DNA of 64,000 nt from Dryococelus australis (Eukaryota; Arthropoda; Insecta; Phasmatodea; Phasmatidae). Made by a program: the position numbers and the translations under genes. The DNA lies in contig CM057009.1 in assembly GCA_029891345.1 (NCBI GenBank), positions 291,410,966-291,474,965 on the forward strand. The letters are read 5' to 3'. The notes beneath the pieces were generated by a model. The model searched no databases and had not been told where the DNA came from. It saw only the letters and a list, made by a program, of their open reading frames with translations. Position 1 is the stretch's first letter. Every line of letters begins with the position of its first letter. Below, one piece after another: positions 11,610-22,625 of the stretch.

Positions 11610-11771
11610 TTCCCTGGCCAATCAGAATAAGGTTACTCCTGCAGTGTGCGACTGTGATCGCGAGCAGGCACATAAGACGCTTAACTCTTAAACCAGCCAA
11701 TCACGAAAGTGAATCTGAGATAAAATGTTGTAAAATACAACTAGTCGCGGTATTTTCTTTTTTTCGCGGAA
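11610..11771 (-). mobile_element. Family F fragment (F4)
   Basis: Reverse right-to-left portion of F: 'ggccaatcagaataaggtt', 'aaccagccaatcacgaaag', 'aaaatacaactagtcgcg'. Left terminus absent. Confidence 0.7.
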
Positions 11772-11895
11772 ATTGTTATTCACTGCACATCAGACACAAG
11801 GCCTGTTCTCAGAGCCTCGCGCAACTAATCAGGGAATGCCTGAGCCCACAAAAAAAAGGCAGTCGCGAAATTGCACTTCTATATTGTTAAGAATT
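11772..11895 (-). mobile_element. Family I fragment
   Basis: 'acacaaggcctgttctcag' and 'gcaactaatcagggaatgc' correspond to the reverse of the I core ('gggccttgtgtctggttgg' and 'cattctctgattggct'). Diverged. Confidence 0.5.
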
Positions 11896-13717
11896 ATGCT
11901 GCCCAAGACTCAGGAATCCACGCCGACAACAGATACTATTTCGCTGATTGTACGTACACTTTAAAAAAATCTAAATGTGTAGTTTTCGCTTTTGTTTTAC
12001 TTTAATGTAAGTTTTTAAATGTAATTTACTGCGATTCGGTTTAAGAGTGCATCCGGTAAAAAAAAATATATATTGTAAGAGGTAATAGGATAGTTTTACT
12101 GCAGTTAGGATGATCGTTGGATGATATTGCCAAATGCAATAAACTGTAAAACTCCTGTGAAAAGGTGTTCCAGAAAAATAATTTAATATAAATCTAGTAG
12201 ATGTCCTTCCTTCAAAAAAATGATTAGATTTTATTTTTTAACCTCTTTAAACACTGCATCTCTGCGTGATTAAAAATGTAGAATTTCACAACTTTTAATT
12301 GCATTATTTCTTTCAAACGTTCTAGTAAGTCTCTTGCGAGAATTCAAATATCTCTTTTAAACTGGTGTATAAATATATGATGTAAATTTTGTTTTCCGCA
12401 CCTTAATGTATCAAGTATCTTAGTAATTGGTTTTTGTCGAGTTAACTTTTTCTGAGGCATCGTGGGAAGATATGTAAAACGTCAGCGACTGGTGAATTAA
12501 TTTCTTTTTCCGTCTTTGAATGACATTCTGTGTGAATTCGCAGCGCTGAGAGGTACAGCGAGGCCCCGTGCGTATGTAATTAATTACTGCACGGAGTTTC
12601 GTTGCTGTCGAGGACGCATTATTTACCAAAAGGTATTTACCATACAGCTGTGATTAATGTTCGAAATTTATTTATTTTTAAAATCTTTTTTTCAAGGCGT
12701 GGTTGCCAGCGGCAACAGTTCACCGGAATCTCCAAATAATAACGGGAGAATTTTATTTTCATCGGGTGCGGATTTCGGGCGATGCGACAGGTGCCAGCGC
12801 ACGGGCGCCGAATAAAAGGGGCGCCGAAATGTGTGTTAAAATTACAAAACTATTAATTTTAATGAACATAACATATGTAGTTGTACCGAATGACAAGTGC
12901 GTAGCAGATCTAAAGGTGGCGTTTTCAGAAACTGAGAAACCGTGTGAAACAGACTGTATCGCCATGGTCGAGCAAAGTTAGAAAAAAAACTACTATAGTG
13001 CTAGTGGCTAACAGCTGGGCGAGAAGCGCGGCCAGCAAGAGCTTCCGTTCATTGCTTGACACATCTGTTAATATTGATTTTGTAACTGGAATTTATATCA
13101 TTACTAAATTTAAAAAAAAAAAAATTTAAAATAATTGTTGGATAGCAGGTTTTGATGCCTCTTTTTATTCGTTACACCAAATTATTGTGACTTTGGAAAA
13201 GCTTTCTTTGTGTTTTAATAAAATAAATATCCTAGGCTATCAAAAATAAATAATGTGAAAACCAATATTCGGAAGTTGAAAACTAATATTAGAAAAAAGA
13301 TAAAATCAGTAAATTTGGTACATTTTCCATTTTATTCATATTACTAGTTATATTCAGCAGTAAAAGAAGAACTTAAAATTTCATGAACTAGCATGTAAAA
13401 AAAAAAAAAAAAGCCAGAACAGTGTCCTTTGCTTGGTAATATTTAACATCACCTTCGCCCACCTTTTACACTTTTAAGATGATTGGGTACGGGGGACACC
13501 CACGGACAGTTTTGCACAGGGACCCACTTCACCTAAAACCGGCCCTGATTTTCATTATCATGTTTGTGCCAAAAAAAAAATTGGATCCATATTAGTTTGA
13601 AAACTCACGGAATAATCTGTTGTAGATATGTTCTTGGCATCGCAGTAATTGTATAGCCATCTTTTTATTTTTTTCGTTTAGAGTGATACATTGTGTTCAG
13701 TTACAAAACTGAGGTGC
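11896..13717. other. Spacer, mostly unassigned
   Basis: A/T-rich with several poly(A/T) runs. A GC-richer patch at 12690-12830 contains a small open frame on each strand without recognised motif. 13460-13551 ends in CCGGCCCTG, like the right end of a DNA transposon with a CAGGGCCGG terminus, but the left end is missing. Confidence 0.45.
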
Positions 13718-13805
13718 AGACTGTTCACGTTAAAATGAGCACTTTGAAAGCCCTGCTTACGATCTACTTGTGTCCACGTGGTGTATTGTTCCGCCATTGT
13801 AATGT
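13718..13805 (+). mobile_element. Family E left-end fragment (E3)
   Basis: 'gactgttcacgttaaaatga' and 'gaaagccctgcttacgatct' match the first ~85 bp of E; the rest is absent or unrecognisable. Confidence 0.75.
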
Positions 13806-14006
13806 TCTGCCAACGACTGCATATAATTCGAAACAGGGATAGAACGTCACATCAACAATAAAAAAGTAAATAATATCTAGATAGTGGATTATGTGTGATG
13901 ATTTAATTTTTTATAAATTTTGGCAGAAAACTGGAGGTTAGTTGAATTGATTACAGTTCAGATATTCCAATAGCTAGAGAGATACTCTTATAATTTTCCT
14001 TACAAC

Positions 14007-14490
14007 TAAGGAAACCTGATTTTGTTGTGAAACGTTCCACTTAGGCTAGTCACCAATTACTTATGTATACTCCTGCAGTTTTCCTTTGGTTATTGGCCGC
14101 ATGACCTTGCGTGAAGACATTATGATTAGAGACCTGACGAATTCACGGATTAATTTTGGGACAAGCTATAATTCAAAACATGTGAGTTTATATAACTTTA
14201 GCCATTGGACCACATGGTGTTTGACACCTCCTGGAGAACGCCGGCACAATTCTCGCCTTCCACTGTGACAGCAGACAGCCAAGGTGCAGTTGATATCGGC
14301 ATATTTATACACAAGTCTGTAGAGTCTAGCCTGCAGGTCATTCAACTCGCGGGACTGAAAGACTTTGATTAGCGGACAGGAAACTGACACACCTGGAAGT
14401 TAAAACTATCGTATCACGAAAGTCCATCTCAGTCGAAGTGTTTTAAAATACAACTAGACAGAGAATTGTTGCGAAAATAGTCTGTTCCCA
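14007..14490 (-). mobile_element. K-family MITE (K7) split by A6
   Basis: Left part starts TAAGGAAACCTGATTTTG and includes 'tttggttattggccgcatg'; after A6 it resumes with 'tcgtatcacgaaagtcca' and ends 'gcgaaaatagtctgttccca'. Eroded ends. Confidence 0.6.
14127..14351 (-). mobile_element. hAT-type MITE, family A (A6), right end lost
   Basis: TAGAGACCTGACGAATTCACG start; interior complete through 'cctgcaggtcattcaactcg', then stops ~17 bp short. Nested in K7. Confidence 0.88.
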
Positions 14491-14539
14491 GTTAGTGTCC
14501 ACGTGCCTTTGGGGGAAAACATTTCAACTAGACCAATTA

Positions 14540-14960
14540 CAATGCGGTTAATCTAACTGCTCAACCTCAACTATTCGCTGGCAGGCACTAAAGGCGCATA
14601 ACATCTATAACTGTATAATCATTAAAATTCATATTTCCTAAAGTGTTGGAGCCGCGGTAGTGTAGTGGTTAGACTACTCACCTCCCACCTAGGCGAACCA
14701 GGTTTGATTCCCGGCGTGGTCACCGCATTGTGATTTTCGCATGTGGGAATCTTGTCGGTGTATGCCACTGGTCGGCGGTTTTTCTCGAGGATCTCCCGTT
14801 TCCCACGCCATCTCATTCCGGCGCTGCTCCATACTCACGTCACATCATCCGCGTCGGCTCTCAAGGCCTCGTTAAGAGCTGCCCAAATATCTTCACTCAC
14901 TCCTAAAGTGTTCTGAAATCCAACTAGACAAAAACAATTTTTCAAAAATTTACCTGGCGT
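14540..14960 (-). mobile_element. Family F relic split by SINE S2
   Basis: Segments 14540-14647 ('ggcactaaaggcgcataac') and 14901-14960 ('aagtgttctgaaatccaact') are the two sides of a reverse F element. S2 duplicated 12 bp of it. Confidence 0.55.
14648..14900 (+). mobile_element. tRNA-derived SINE, family S (S2)
   Basis: Head has an A-box-like 'tagtgtagtggttagac' and a B-box-like 'ggtttgattcc'; the body carries 'cgcatgtgggaatc' and 'tctcccgtttccca'; the tail is 'cttcactcac'. Exact 12-bp target duplication tcctaaagtgtt at 14636-14647 and 14901-14912 defines both ends, so this copy fixes the SINE boundaries for the family. Confidence 0.95.
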
Positions 14961-15649
14961 GCTTAACCGTATAGCCTTTTAGCCAAAAACATATCAAAGA
15001 ATGGAATTAAAGGTAAAATAAAAATATTTTAAGATAAAAATTGTGTCGTGTTGGAAACACGCTATAGCTCATGCAAGTTACGTAATTTTTATATATGTTT
15101 TCAATAACAAGGACTTCCCCTATACAATTCAACGCGCACAAGATATATTGTAACAAATTGCCATGGGCGTATCGAGTTCGTGATGGATGGAGGTCTTGAT
15201 AAAAATAAAATAAAATAAATAATTTTATCAATTTATGTACAATGTTATAAAAATAAACAACTGTTTCATTCGAAATACAACTACTTAACTCTGCTATTAA
15301 CGTATATTAATCCTATCAGTGAACGCAATTTTCATGCCATTCTCGATGGTAACTCGTTTTTATCACAATTTTTATACTAGCTACAGTCGCTAAATCGTTG
15401 TTTATTGGTTACATATATACTATAAAATGTCTACTGCCATGCTGATTTGCAAGATTTCTTAATACTATAAGTACAACAGAACACAAAGCCTACAGCTCAT
15501 TGGTTGATATAAACAAGTGCCATGTCATCTTATTTACAACATGTGTTTAAAAAAAAAGTATTTTATTCAACATCTGAAACCATAATTTTACGGTAGACTG
15601 AAAGAATAAAAATGAACGCTATTGTTAATGTAATTTATTATTGAATCTA
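14961..15649. other. Spacer, nothing recognised
   Basis: A/T-rich unique DNA. Confidence 0.5.
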
Positions 15650-15895
15650 ACACTTTTAAAATCAACCTTTGAAAAATTACATGGTCCCTACCTGCATGCG
15701 TTTTAACGAGCACACTGACTGACATGTAGGCCTAGTAGGTAGCGTTGGTAACGAGAAAAGTAATTAAGATCCATGTCCTATAGTTGAGATAATTGTGTTA
15801 GGTAAACGTTTGTGAATATTTAAATGGTTTACCTTTCTTTCTGTTTTTTATGCGATGAAGTGCAAGAATGAGAAAATTAGTCAAACGTTTAGTCA
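15650..15895 (-). mobile_element. Diverged family E fragment (E10)
   Basis: Follows reverse E: 'cacttttaaaatcaacctt', 'gcgttttaacgagcacac', 'gttggtaacga', 'gtgttaggtaaacg', 'ctttctgtttttta'. Neither terminus intact; one of the older E copies. Confidence 0.65.
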
Positions 15896-16260
15896 TGTAA
15901 TAATATCGCATACAAGTAGATAGTCAAAAGAGATTTTAAATGTTCACCGTGGAGAAACTATACAAGAGAAAACGTACTAGACGAACGCTACGACACAGTA
16001 CCGATATGAATGAAACCACTGCTATGTCTCTATTTCCAGCCAGCGACTTCACCTTTGGCGCGGTTGGCCAGCGAAATGACATCCGAGCCAGATTGCAACA
16101 CTTCTCTTTGACCTCTTGCGCGGTTGATGACGTCTGCGGCGTGTGGAAGTAACTCCCCGGGTCTGCCCGAGATGAACCTCCACTTCCACGCACCGTTTTT
16201 AGTCTCCGGCGACGGCACAGCAGAGATGACGCAGCATCACCGCGCAAATGCTCGGTGACG
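15896..16260. other. GC-rich patch, unassigned
   Basis: CpG-containing stretch (16050-16260). Two opposing open frames (128 codons minus, 70 plus) overlap each other, neither with a recognisable domain; I read them as composition artefacts. Confidence 0.4.
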
Positions 16261-16787
16261 CCAGAGAGTAGGTCAGGGCACAGAGGCGAAATGGCGCAGC
16301 AGTTCCTTTCACGTGCGCCCACCCGTTCTCTGATTGGCTGCGGCGCGAGAACATGGGAACGGGCCTTGCGTCTAATTAGTTACTGCGTGCCGCGAGAGTT
16401 TATTCCCCCTAGTGGTTGAAATGCCGATTGGTAAGTAGGATACCAGGCGCTGATTAGCTAACAGCATTCCGACATGGTACTGGCTACTGACACCATCTTG
16501 GTGGCGCGTGCTTTTTTTTGTTTTGTTTTAGTGTATCGCTTAGATCTTTTTTCAATACATAGCTGTACAACGATACTGCGCAAGTCAAATTACAGTATAC
16601 GAAGTTTAAGAAATGCGTACAAAGACATGTTATGCAATAATTTCTTAATTTTTGTAGTTTTAGATATTCATCTACACTATAAAATGTTAGTTTACAAAAA
16701 ATTATTTCAGCTGTTTTTAAAGAGTTTTTGGGTAGGGGAGTAGGCGAAACAAGCGACTATTTCACCTCTGTATTCTTAAGAACTCTG
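16261..16787 (+). mobile_element. hAT-like MITE, family I (I3), long copy
   Basis: Starts CCAGAGAGTA, ends 'cttaagaactctg'; flanks cggtgacg / tggtgaag match at 6 of 8. Contains 'ctctgattggctgcg' and 'ggtggcgcgtg'. The interval ~16512-16735 is absent from other I copies and may be a further insertion. Confidence 0.65.
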
Positions 16788-16810
16788 TGGTGAAGGGTGT
16801 AATATAAGCT

Positions 16811-17033
16811 GAGGAATGAAAAATTCGCGAGTTCAATGACCTGCAGGCTAGACGCTACAGTACAAATATTCCGATATCAACTACGCATTGGTTGTAAGCT
16901 GTCACAGTGGAAGGCGACAATTGGACGCCGTTCTCCAGGAGGTGTCAAGCACCGTGTGGACAAATGGCTAAAGTTACATAAACACATGTGTTTTGAATTC
17001 TAGCTCGTCTCAAGATGATTCCGCGAATTCTCA
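16811..17033 (+). mobile_element. hAT-type MITE, family A (A7)
   Basis: 'gaaaaattcgcgagttcaat' through 'ccgcgaattct'; small deletion after 'gacgctacagtac'. Outer ends eroded. Confidence 0.87.
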
Positions 17034-18194
17034 TGTGTGATTGGACGGTTAAAGTCCCATAGTTCGATCTGTGCAACGGGAACACTGAGCGCAATTTTGA
17101 AACGTTGCGTATAAATACGCCGGGGCGTTATGTACGCTGGTGGGTGTCGCCCTTACCGCCATCTAACTTCTGTTTTTTTCAATGACCCGCACAGCTTCTG
17201 GTTCACAGGACTCTTGAATTCGAGATGAACGGTTTCAACTTCTGCGAACTAACTGAAAAGGTCGAGGGTCCGTGTTCTTATCTCGGATAAGTCACGCAGA
17301 AGTGCACAATAAAAGCATCTAACTTCGCTAAGACTTTCGGCAGTCAATGTCGCTCGTTCAAGGCACCAATTAAGCTTCAGTAATAAATTCCAAGGCGAAA
17401 GTTATTTCCAAAAGTACACTTTCAAGAATTAAATTTCGCTGGGCCATCTTCCCCTCCCCCGCCCCCTTTTTCCCCCCGGCCACATGGTGAACGTTGCGAG
17501 CAGGTTTATACTGCTGGCGGCGACAAATGACAGCCCAGCTGCGTTCTCGTGTGGGCCATTATCGTTCATTACGCGATGCCCTGCGCGCGGACAATTATCG
17601 GGGGGCCGAAGTTCCGCCGCTTCTCTCAGACTGCTGAGCGTGGTTGTGACAAGTGTGGCAGCACCGCGATTATCGCCGACCAGACGTGCGCTTGGCGAGG
17701 ACGTAAAAGCGATCGACCCCCCCCCCCCTCCTCACCCTGCCCAGTCAACCCTCCAAAGGCACCCTAAAACTCCACCGCAATCCCCCCACCCAAGCCGATA
17801 AACCGCGGACGTGAGGGTGGGAGCATTTTTTGAGGTCGCTCCATACGGGACGAACTCCACCGCCCTTTTCCCCCTTCCAACAGCCCTTTTTAACAATAAC
17901 CGCGCTTCATTATTCGATTAGGTTAGCGCGGGCGGTTGTGCAAGCATGACTGTTGGGGGGGGGGGGGGCTGCTTGTTCTGGCAACACGGTAATATTCCCC
18001 CCCTCCCTGCATCCTCACCGTTCAACCTCGCTATTCGCGTTAGTTCGTCGTCCGTCGCGTGCACCTGGATCGAGTCGCTTGTCGCGCGAACTCGTGGTTT
18101 TGACGGCGCTTGCGTAACTGGCCGCACTCTGCACACCCACGAGCAAGAGTGCTAACTACGAGAAGTTAAAAAGTCGGTAATCGGGTAGAAAAAA
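17034..18194. other. GC-rich, CpG-containing region with homopolymer runs
   Basis: 17450-18150 is markedly GC-rich with C runs (17709-17731), a G run (17955-17968) and many CpGs. Overlapping open frames on both strands are Pro/Arg-rich low complexity and not credible genes. An unmethylated CpG island or first exon of a neighbouring gene cannot be excluded. Confidence 0.4.
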
Positions 18195-18196
18195 TA

Positions 18197-19466
18197 CTGG
18201 ATATCCATAAAGAATCACTACAACTTCAAACGTTATTAAAGAAAATCACCGAAAGGTGATAGAGTTATGCTGGTTTTTTTTTTTGCATGCGAAAGAGCAT
18301 TTCCCAAAGATTTGTAATGGATTTTGGTTTTCTATTCAGGTGTAACTACTAATTCACCTAAATTTCCACTCCACAAGAGAAGGCTCAATGTGTTTCTTGG
18401 TTTATTGAGAGCAAATCAGGCACACGTAATTACAGGACGTGGTAGGACCCACCTGCACGATCCACAAAACGGGAGGGGCACCGTAAGTTTATGGAAACTG
18501 GCAGCGTTCCGCATCAGAAGGGTAGCGGCTGGCCACGCACAAATGCTGAAGACACTGACCGCGTGCGCGCTGCATACGTGGATACCCCCTGGTTAAGTCG
18601 GTTCGCACTGCGGCAAGGCCACTGCCGTCACCCCGATCAACGGTACACAAATTCCCACACAAGCAAGTACGACTCTATACATACAAAGTGCAGCTGGCTC
18701 AAGCTCTGCAACCTGACGACGCTCGGAATTTGCTGGCGACATGTTGCAACGCGTTGACGAAGGTGAAGGATGACAGCTTCTTCGAGCGAATTGTCTTCAG
18801 TGACGAGGCAACATTTCACGTTTCCGATGTACTCAACCGGCATAATGTCGGGATCCGGGGATCGGAACACCCTCGTGAATCGCATGAAATTGTGCGTGAC
18901 AGCCAGAAGGTGAATGTGTGGTGAGGTGTCGCCATTGGCCCATTCTTCTTCACTGAAAGAACTATCACATCCAAGGTGTGCCCGGCCATGTTAACAGAGA
19001 CTGAAAGGCATGCAAAACTTACGCCATATTTCAACACAATGGAGCACCCCCACACTGGGGTTTGGCTGTGCATGAATCCTTTAATCAGATGTTTCCTGGA
19101 CTATGGATTGGCAGAGATGGTCAAATTCCTTCGCCGCCTCGCTCCCTGAATATCACGCCTCTAGACTTCTTCTTGTGTTAAGGACATCGTGTACAACTAA
19201 CCTGTTAACAATGTGGATGAACTAAAGCAAAGGATTGTATCAACCATTGAGACTGTCGACAAGAGAATGCTAGTGCGGACATGGCAGGGACTGGAGTATC
19301 TTTTCTACGTGCTTCGGACAACAAAGGATGCACATGTAGAGGTCTACAGAATGTTTAAAAACTTTGGAAAATGCTCTTTCACATTCAAAAAGTCGCATAC
19401 CTCTATCACCTTTAGGTAATTTTGCATTAACGTCTGAAGTCATAGTGGTAATTTATGGACATTCTG
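18197..19466 (+). mobile_element. Tc1/mariner-superfamily transposon (defective), TA-flanked
   Basis: 1270 bp bounded by imperfect ~70-bp terminal inverted repeats (left starts CTGGATATCCATAAAGAATC, right ends 'aatttatggacattctg'; both include the 'aggtgatagag' motif facing inward). TA target duplication at 18195-18196 and 19467-19468. It encloses a broken transposase gene. No longer autonomous. Confidence 0.93.
18330..19419 (+). pseudogene. Mariner-type transposase pseudogene
   Basis: Coding remnants lie in shifting frames across the element. The N-terminal DNA-binding part is traceable near 18450-18720. The block FSDEATFHV (18796-18822) carries the first catalytic Asp, followed by NRHNV. 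At 19026-19061 the second catalytic block reads QHNGAPPHW, with Asn where active relatives have Asp. At 19137-19180 TPLDFFL keeps the third Asp. The C-terminal block begins NVDELKQRI at about 19207 and runs to 19419. In-frame stops occur at 18922 and within 19146-19180. It would have catalysed cut-and-paste at TA sites; frameshifts, stops and the lost Asp make it dead. Assignment rests on motif order recalled from the insect family, not on a search. Confidence 0.88.
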
Positions 19467-19662
19467 TAAGTTTGTATTCCCCTATATGACAACAAAAGTT
19501 CAGGTCCCGTGAGAATTAATATATACATATGAAAAATCTGTATACATATGCATGCACCTAAAGGATGTATCCAAATTGGACCGACAAATTTCGGCAACAT
19601 GTTAATCACAAAAAAATATTGTGAAAAAACATATACAATATATGGCCTAAAGTGAAGCCTAA

Positions 19663-20232
19663 CGCCCGGTTGCACCATCGTGGTTTGAAACTCGATCCGA
19701 GATCGCATCTAACATCGACACAGAAAACTGTTGCACCATTCGAGTTCAGAGCTGGACTGGAGATCGAGATGAAATTCAATTCGAACCGCTGAAATTGGCG
19801 GTCCCAAATCTCGATCCGAGATCAACATCATTGTCGACAATTGTAGTTTGAAAATACGCCAACAGATAGAACTACGTTCGATTGTTTTCTTGGGAAGTTA
19901 AAACAACATTATAAGCACTTGAATATTATTCAGTAAAATTCGTACAACAATAATTAACATAAATTAGACAAAACATCACACATCTTTAACTACCTATAAT
20001 GATAGAAACGCCTACTTCTATGACGTCAAATATTACAAACCAATAGCAAAATTTGTCTCATACTTAATATCGACCTCTCACTTTGGAACCAAGATCGACG
20101 AATCGGATATCCAAAATCATGAAATTTCGTTGGTGCAACATATTTACATTGGAACCAAGATCAAACTGGATCCTGTTCCGGAACTTGGATTATTCGATCT
20201 CGGATCGGAGAAAATGTTGGTGAAACCAGGTA
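19663..20232. mobile_element. PIF/Harbinger-like MITE (element P)
   Basis: 570 bp with inverted ends CGCCCGGTTGCACC and GGTGAAACCAGGTA, followed inward by 'ctcgatccgagatcg' and its inverse 'cgatctcggatcgga'. 3-bp TAA at both flanks (19660-19662 and 20233-20235). Subterminal copies of TTGCACCA in both orientations (near 19731 and 20133). No ORF of note. Superfamily is inferred from the TWA target and terminus style. Confidence 0.75.
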
Positions 20233-20487
20233 TAAGGGTGGTACACGTTTTCGAACTTCGACCTAAAGTTAATTCTGACATGCGGTTTAATAATCCATCT
20301 TTTAAATACCAAGTTTGCTACAGCATCATGAAGATGAAGTAGATACAATTGCAGTGACAGTGTTTATTTCGATGAACTATACTGATGACAGCGAGACAGG
20401 TTTTTGTGTACATAAGTTTGTTCCGTTACACATTATCCACACACTCAGTGTTCCATCTTGAATAATTTCTCCAATATTTGTAATAAG

Positions 20488-20915
20488 TAAGGATAGGAAA
20501 ATGTCTCAAGTTCATTGACCTGTAGGCTGTACTCCACAGTCCTGTGTACACTCGAGCCTCAAATTGTTGTTCAATGGCTGCTGCCCCGGAGAGTAGCCGG
20601 AGTTACTCTACACCTTGGTGCCGACCTCCCATGGCGCAGTCGGTTAGTGCGCCACCGATTTGGGGTGCGGGAGGCTCTGGTTTCGAATCCCCGGATAAGG
20701 CATGGGTGCTCATTTAAGTTAGGTTCTAAGTTAGTCAATGCAATTTACACCTGGCAGTATGGAACTCACTATTTGTTTCATTGCAAGTCTGCTATTGGCT
20801 CTAAGTCGTCCAGGGCGTGTCTAATGAACTGTATTCCAATTTTAAATGTGACTTCAGCGTACACGTATTGGACGTCTATCATGTCCTGAAATATTCGCGA
20901 AATTTTCCTATCCCT
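20488..20915 (+). mobile_element. hAT-type MITE, family D (D2) carrying a SINE
   Basis: TAAGGATAGG to CCTATCCCTA; flanks gtaataag / gtaataaa match at 7 of 8. Interior is typical D ('ggctgctgcc', 'tattggctctaagtcgtcc') apart from the tRNA-like insertion at 20615-20741. Confidence 0.93.
20615..20741 (+). mobile_element. Short tRNA-derived SINE, type U
   Basis: ~127 bp inserted in D2. A-box-like 'tggcgcagtcggttagtgcg' and B-box 'ggtttcgaatcccc' in tRNA-like spacing. Imperfect target duplication around 'ctctacacc' / 'atttacacc' on the two sides. Differs in sequence from S and T. Confidence 0.75.
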
Positions 20916-20990
20916 AGTAATAAACTAGTGCTTCAGGCCCAACTATAAAGATGTGCACGCTCTTACGATTCACTTTAGACCATAGGTATT

Positions 20991-21460
20991 ATGAACGAAG
21001 AGTCCTGGGGTAAAACAAATGAATGCCCATATTTGCTAGTTTTGAGTAGAAGGAAACTAAAGAAAAGCTGTAAACTCCTCCCCTGGAAGTGTTGCTTCCG
21101 AGACCTGTAATTTTGGACTCTTGTCTCTTTAACCATTATGCTCTGGAATGCAAAGAGTACTGACAATTCTTTTTCAGATAACACCATAACCTCATTGTCT
21201 GTAAAAATGGACAATCACCGTATTTCCCAATTACGGTTCACATGTTTTCGCCATCTTTTTTCGTGGGAATTCTGCTGCACAAGTTTGTCGGCCGAGAAAT
21301 AAAAAACATTTTAATACCTTAATATTTATGCGCTGTTCCAATGAGAAGCCAGATTTAAATATTAACTAGTAGCACGAGATTAAATACTTGTTTACGTGCG
21401 GTATTATAATGGGATCGTATTATTTTTTGCTATTAGGTAAGTTATTGTGATGCATAGGCA
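20991..21460. other. Spacer, nothing recognised
   Basis: Unique A/T-rich sequence. Confidence 0.5.
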
Positions 21461-21884
21461 TAGGCTATTCACGGTGAAGTGAGCACTTTTGAAAGCCCTG
21501 CTTAAGATCTACTTGTATGCACGTTGTGTGTTTATCCGCCTTATGTAAAATCAACATTGTCATGGGCTTCATCACTTTATTCATGTGTCAGTCAGGTGAA
21601 ACTGCGGAATTATTAGAAAACTAAATATGCTACAATTCTGGTCATTTTTACACCTCGACGCATTAAAGAAAAACAGAAAGGGAAAGAAATAATTCAACTT
21701 ATCACAAATTGTTACCTAATTCTTTTTATTCGACGTTAAGATATGGAACTACTTTCCATCCATGATTACCAACTTTACTGGGCGCATGTCACTCAGTGCG
21801 CCCATTAAAATGTATGCAGGCAGGGGCGGTGACATTTTTCCATGGTTGATTTCAAAAGTGCTCACTTTATCGTGAACAGGCTTC
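21461..21884 (+). mobile_element. TA-type MITE, family E (E4)
   Basis: TAGGCTATTCACGGTGAAGT to 'ctttatcgtgaacaggctt'. One of the best-preserved E copies; good reference for the family consensus. Confidence 0.92.
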
Positions 21885-21923
21885 ATATGACATAATAGGT
21901 ATTTACTCATAAGTGTAATGCCA

Positions 21924-22210
21924 CAGAGTAGATACGTACGCAGAGCTGAAATTGTGTGGCTGTTCCTTTCATGTAGTCGTATCCATTGTCTCATTGGCTG
22001 CGCGAAGGCCTGGGAAAGAGGCTTGTGTCTGGTTGGCTACCGCGTGTTGCGGGAGGTTCCCTATTGGCTGGGCTGCCGGTTGGCAAGTAAGTTACCAGCC
22101 GCTTATTGACGAACGGCGTTCCGAGATGTTGCTGGATAGTGATGTCGTATTACTGGCGTGTGCACCTCGAGTTCGCGTAATAAGCGGCCATGTCACCCAT
22201 AGTCTATTCG
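21924..22210 (+). mobile_element. hAT-like MITE, family I (I4)
   Basis: Starts CAGAGTAGATACG. Core 'ctcattggctgcgcgaagg', 'gtctggttggctaccgcgtg', 'ctattggctgggctgccggt', 'tattgacgaacggcgttcc'. Right end fades near 'ccatagtctat'. Confidence 0.75.
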
Positions 22211-22224
22211 CGGTTTCTTCAGCC

Positions 22225-22625
22225 TTTTTGAATCAAACCTTTAAAAAATCTCCACATTTATGACGTATTTAGTTATTTCCAACATAAGCCATGTATCGCA
22301 AGCGTTTTATACTTGTGTTCATAACAGTTACTTTATATTCTGTTAAATTCAAATGCTGTTAATATATTTTCCATAAATTATAATGCTTCAATAATTAATA
22401 ATTTGAATAAAACCAGGGAAAAAATATGTATGTTGGTAACACCTAGTGAGAAATAGTTCTTATACTAAATACTGTTACACTGAGTGCGCATGAGCTCTGT
22501 GTGTTTTCATTTGATGTAATTTTTCAGACTTAGTTAAATTTAGTTTATACGGAGCAGAGGAATATCCTGGAAGTAGAATATAAGCAGGACTTCAGGAAAG
22601 GATGAAATAACCGTGAATGGTTTAT
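22225..22625 (+). repeat. Dispersed repeat, family H (H2)
   Basis: Partner of 11225-11609; both lie next to family I and A/F material, so H may be part of a larger eroded composite. Confidence 0.65.

Larger units (their letters stand above)
20377..20990 (+). repeat. Dispersed repeat W (W1), interrupted by D2
   Basis: 20377-20487 and 20916-20990 match 51829-51995 ('actcagtgttccat', 'gtgcttcaggcccaact', 'cgattcactttagaccat'). W2 lacks the D2 insertion and so acts as an empty site. Confidence 0.75.

Noticed and set aside
13460-13551. Complete DNA transposon ending in CCGGCCCTG
   Set aside because: Only a right-end-like sequence is visible; no inverted partner was found upstream.
15936-16322. 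128-codon minus-strand ORF
   Set aside because: Overlaps opposing frames and the family I terminus at 16261; no recognisable domain.
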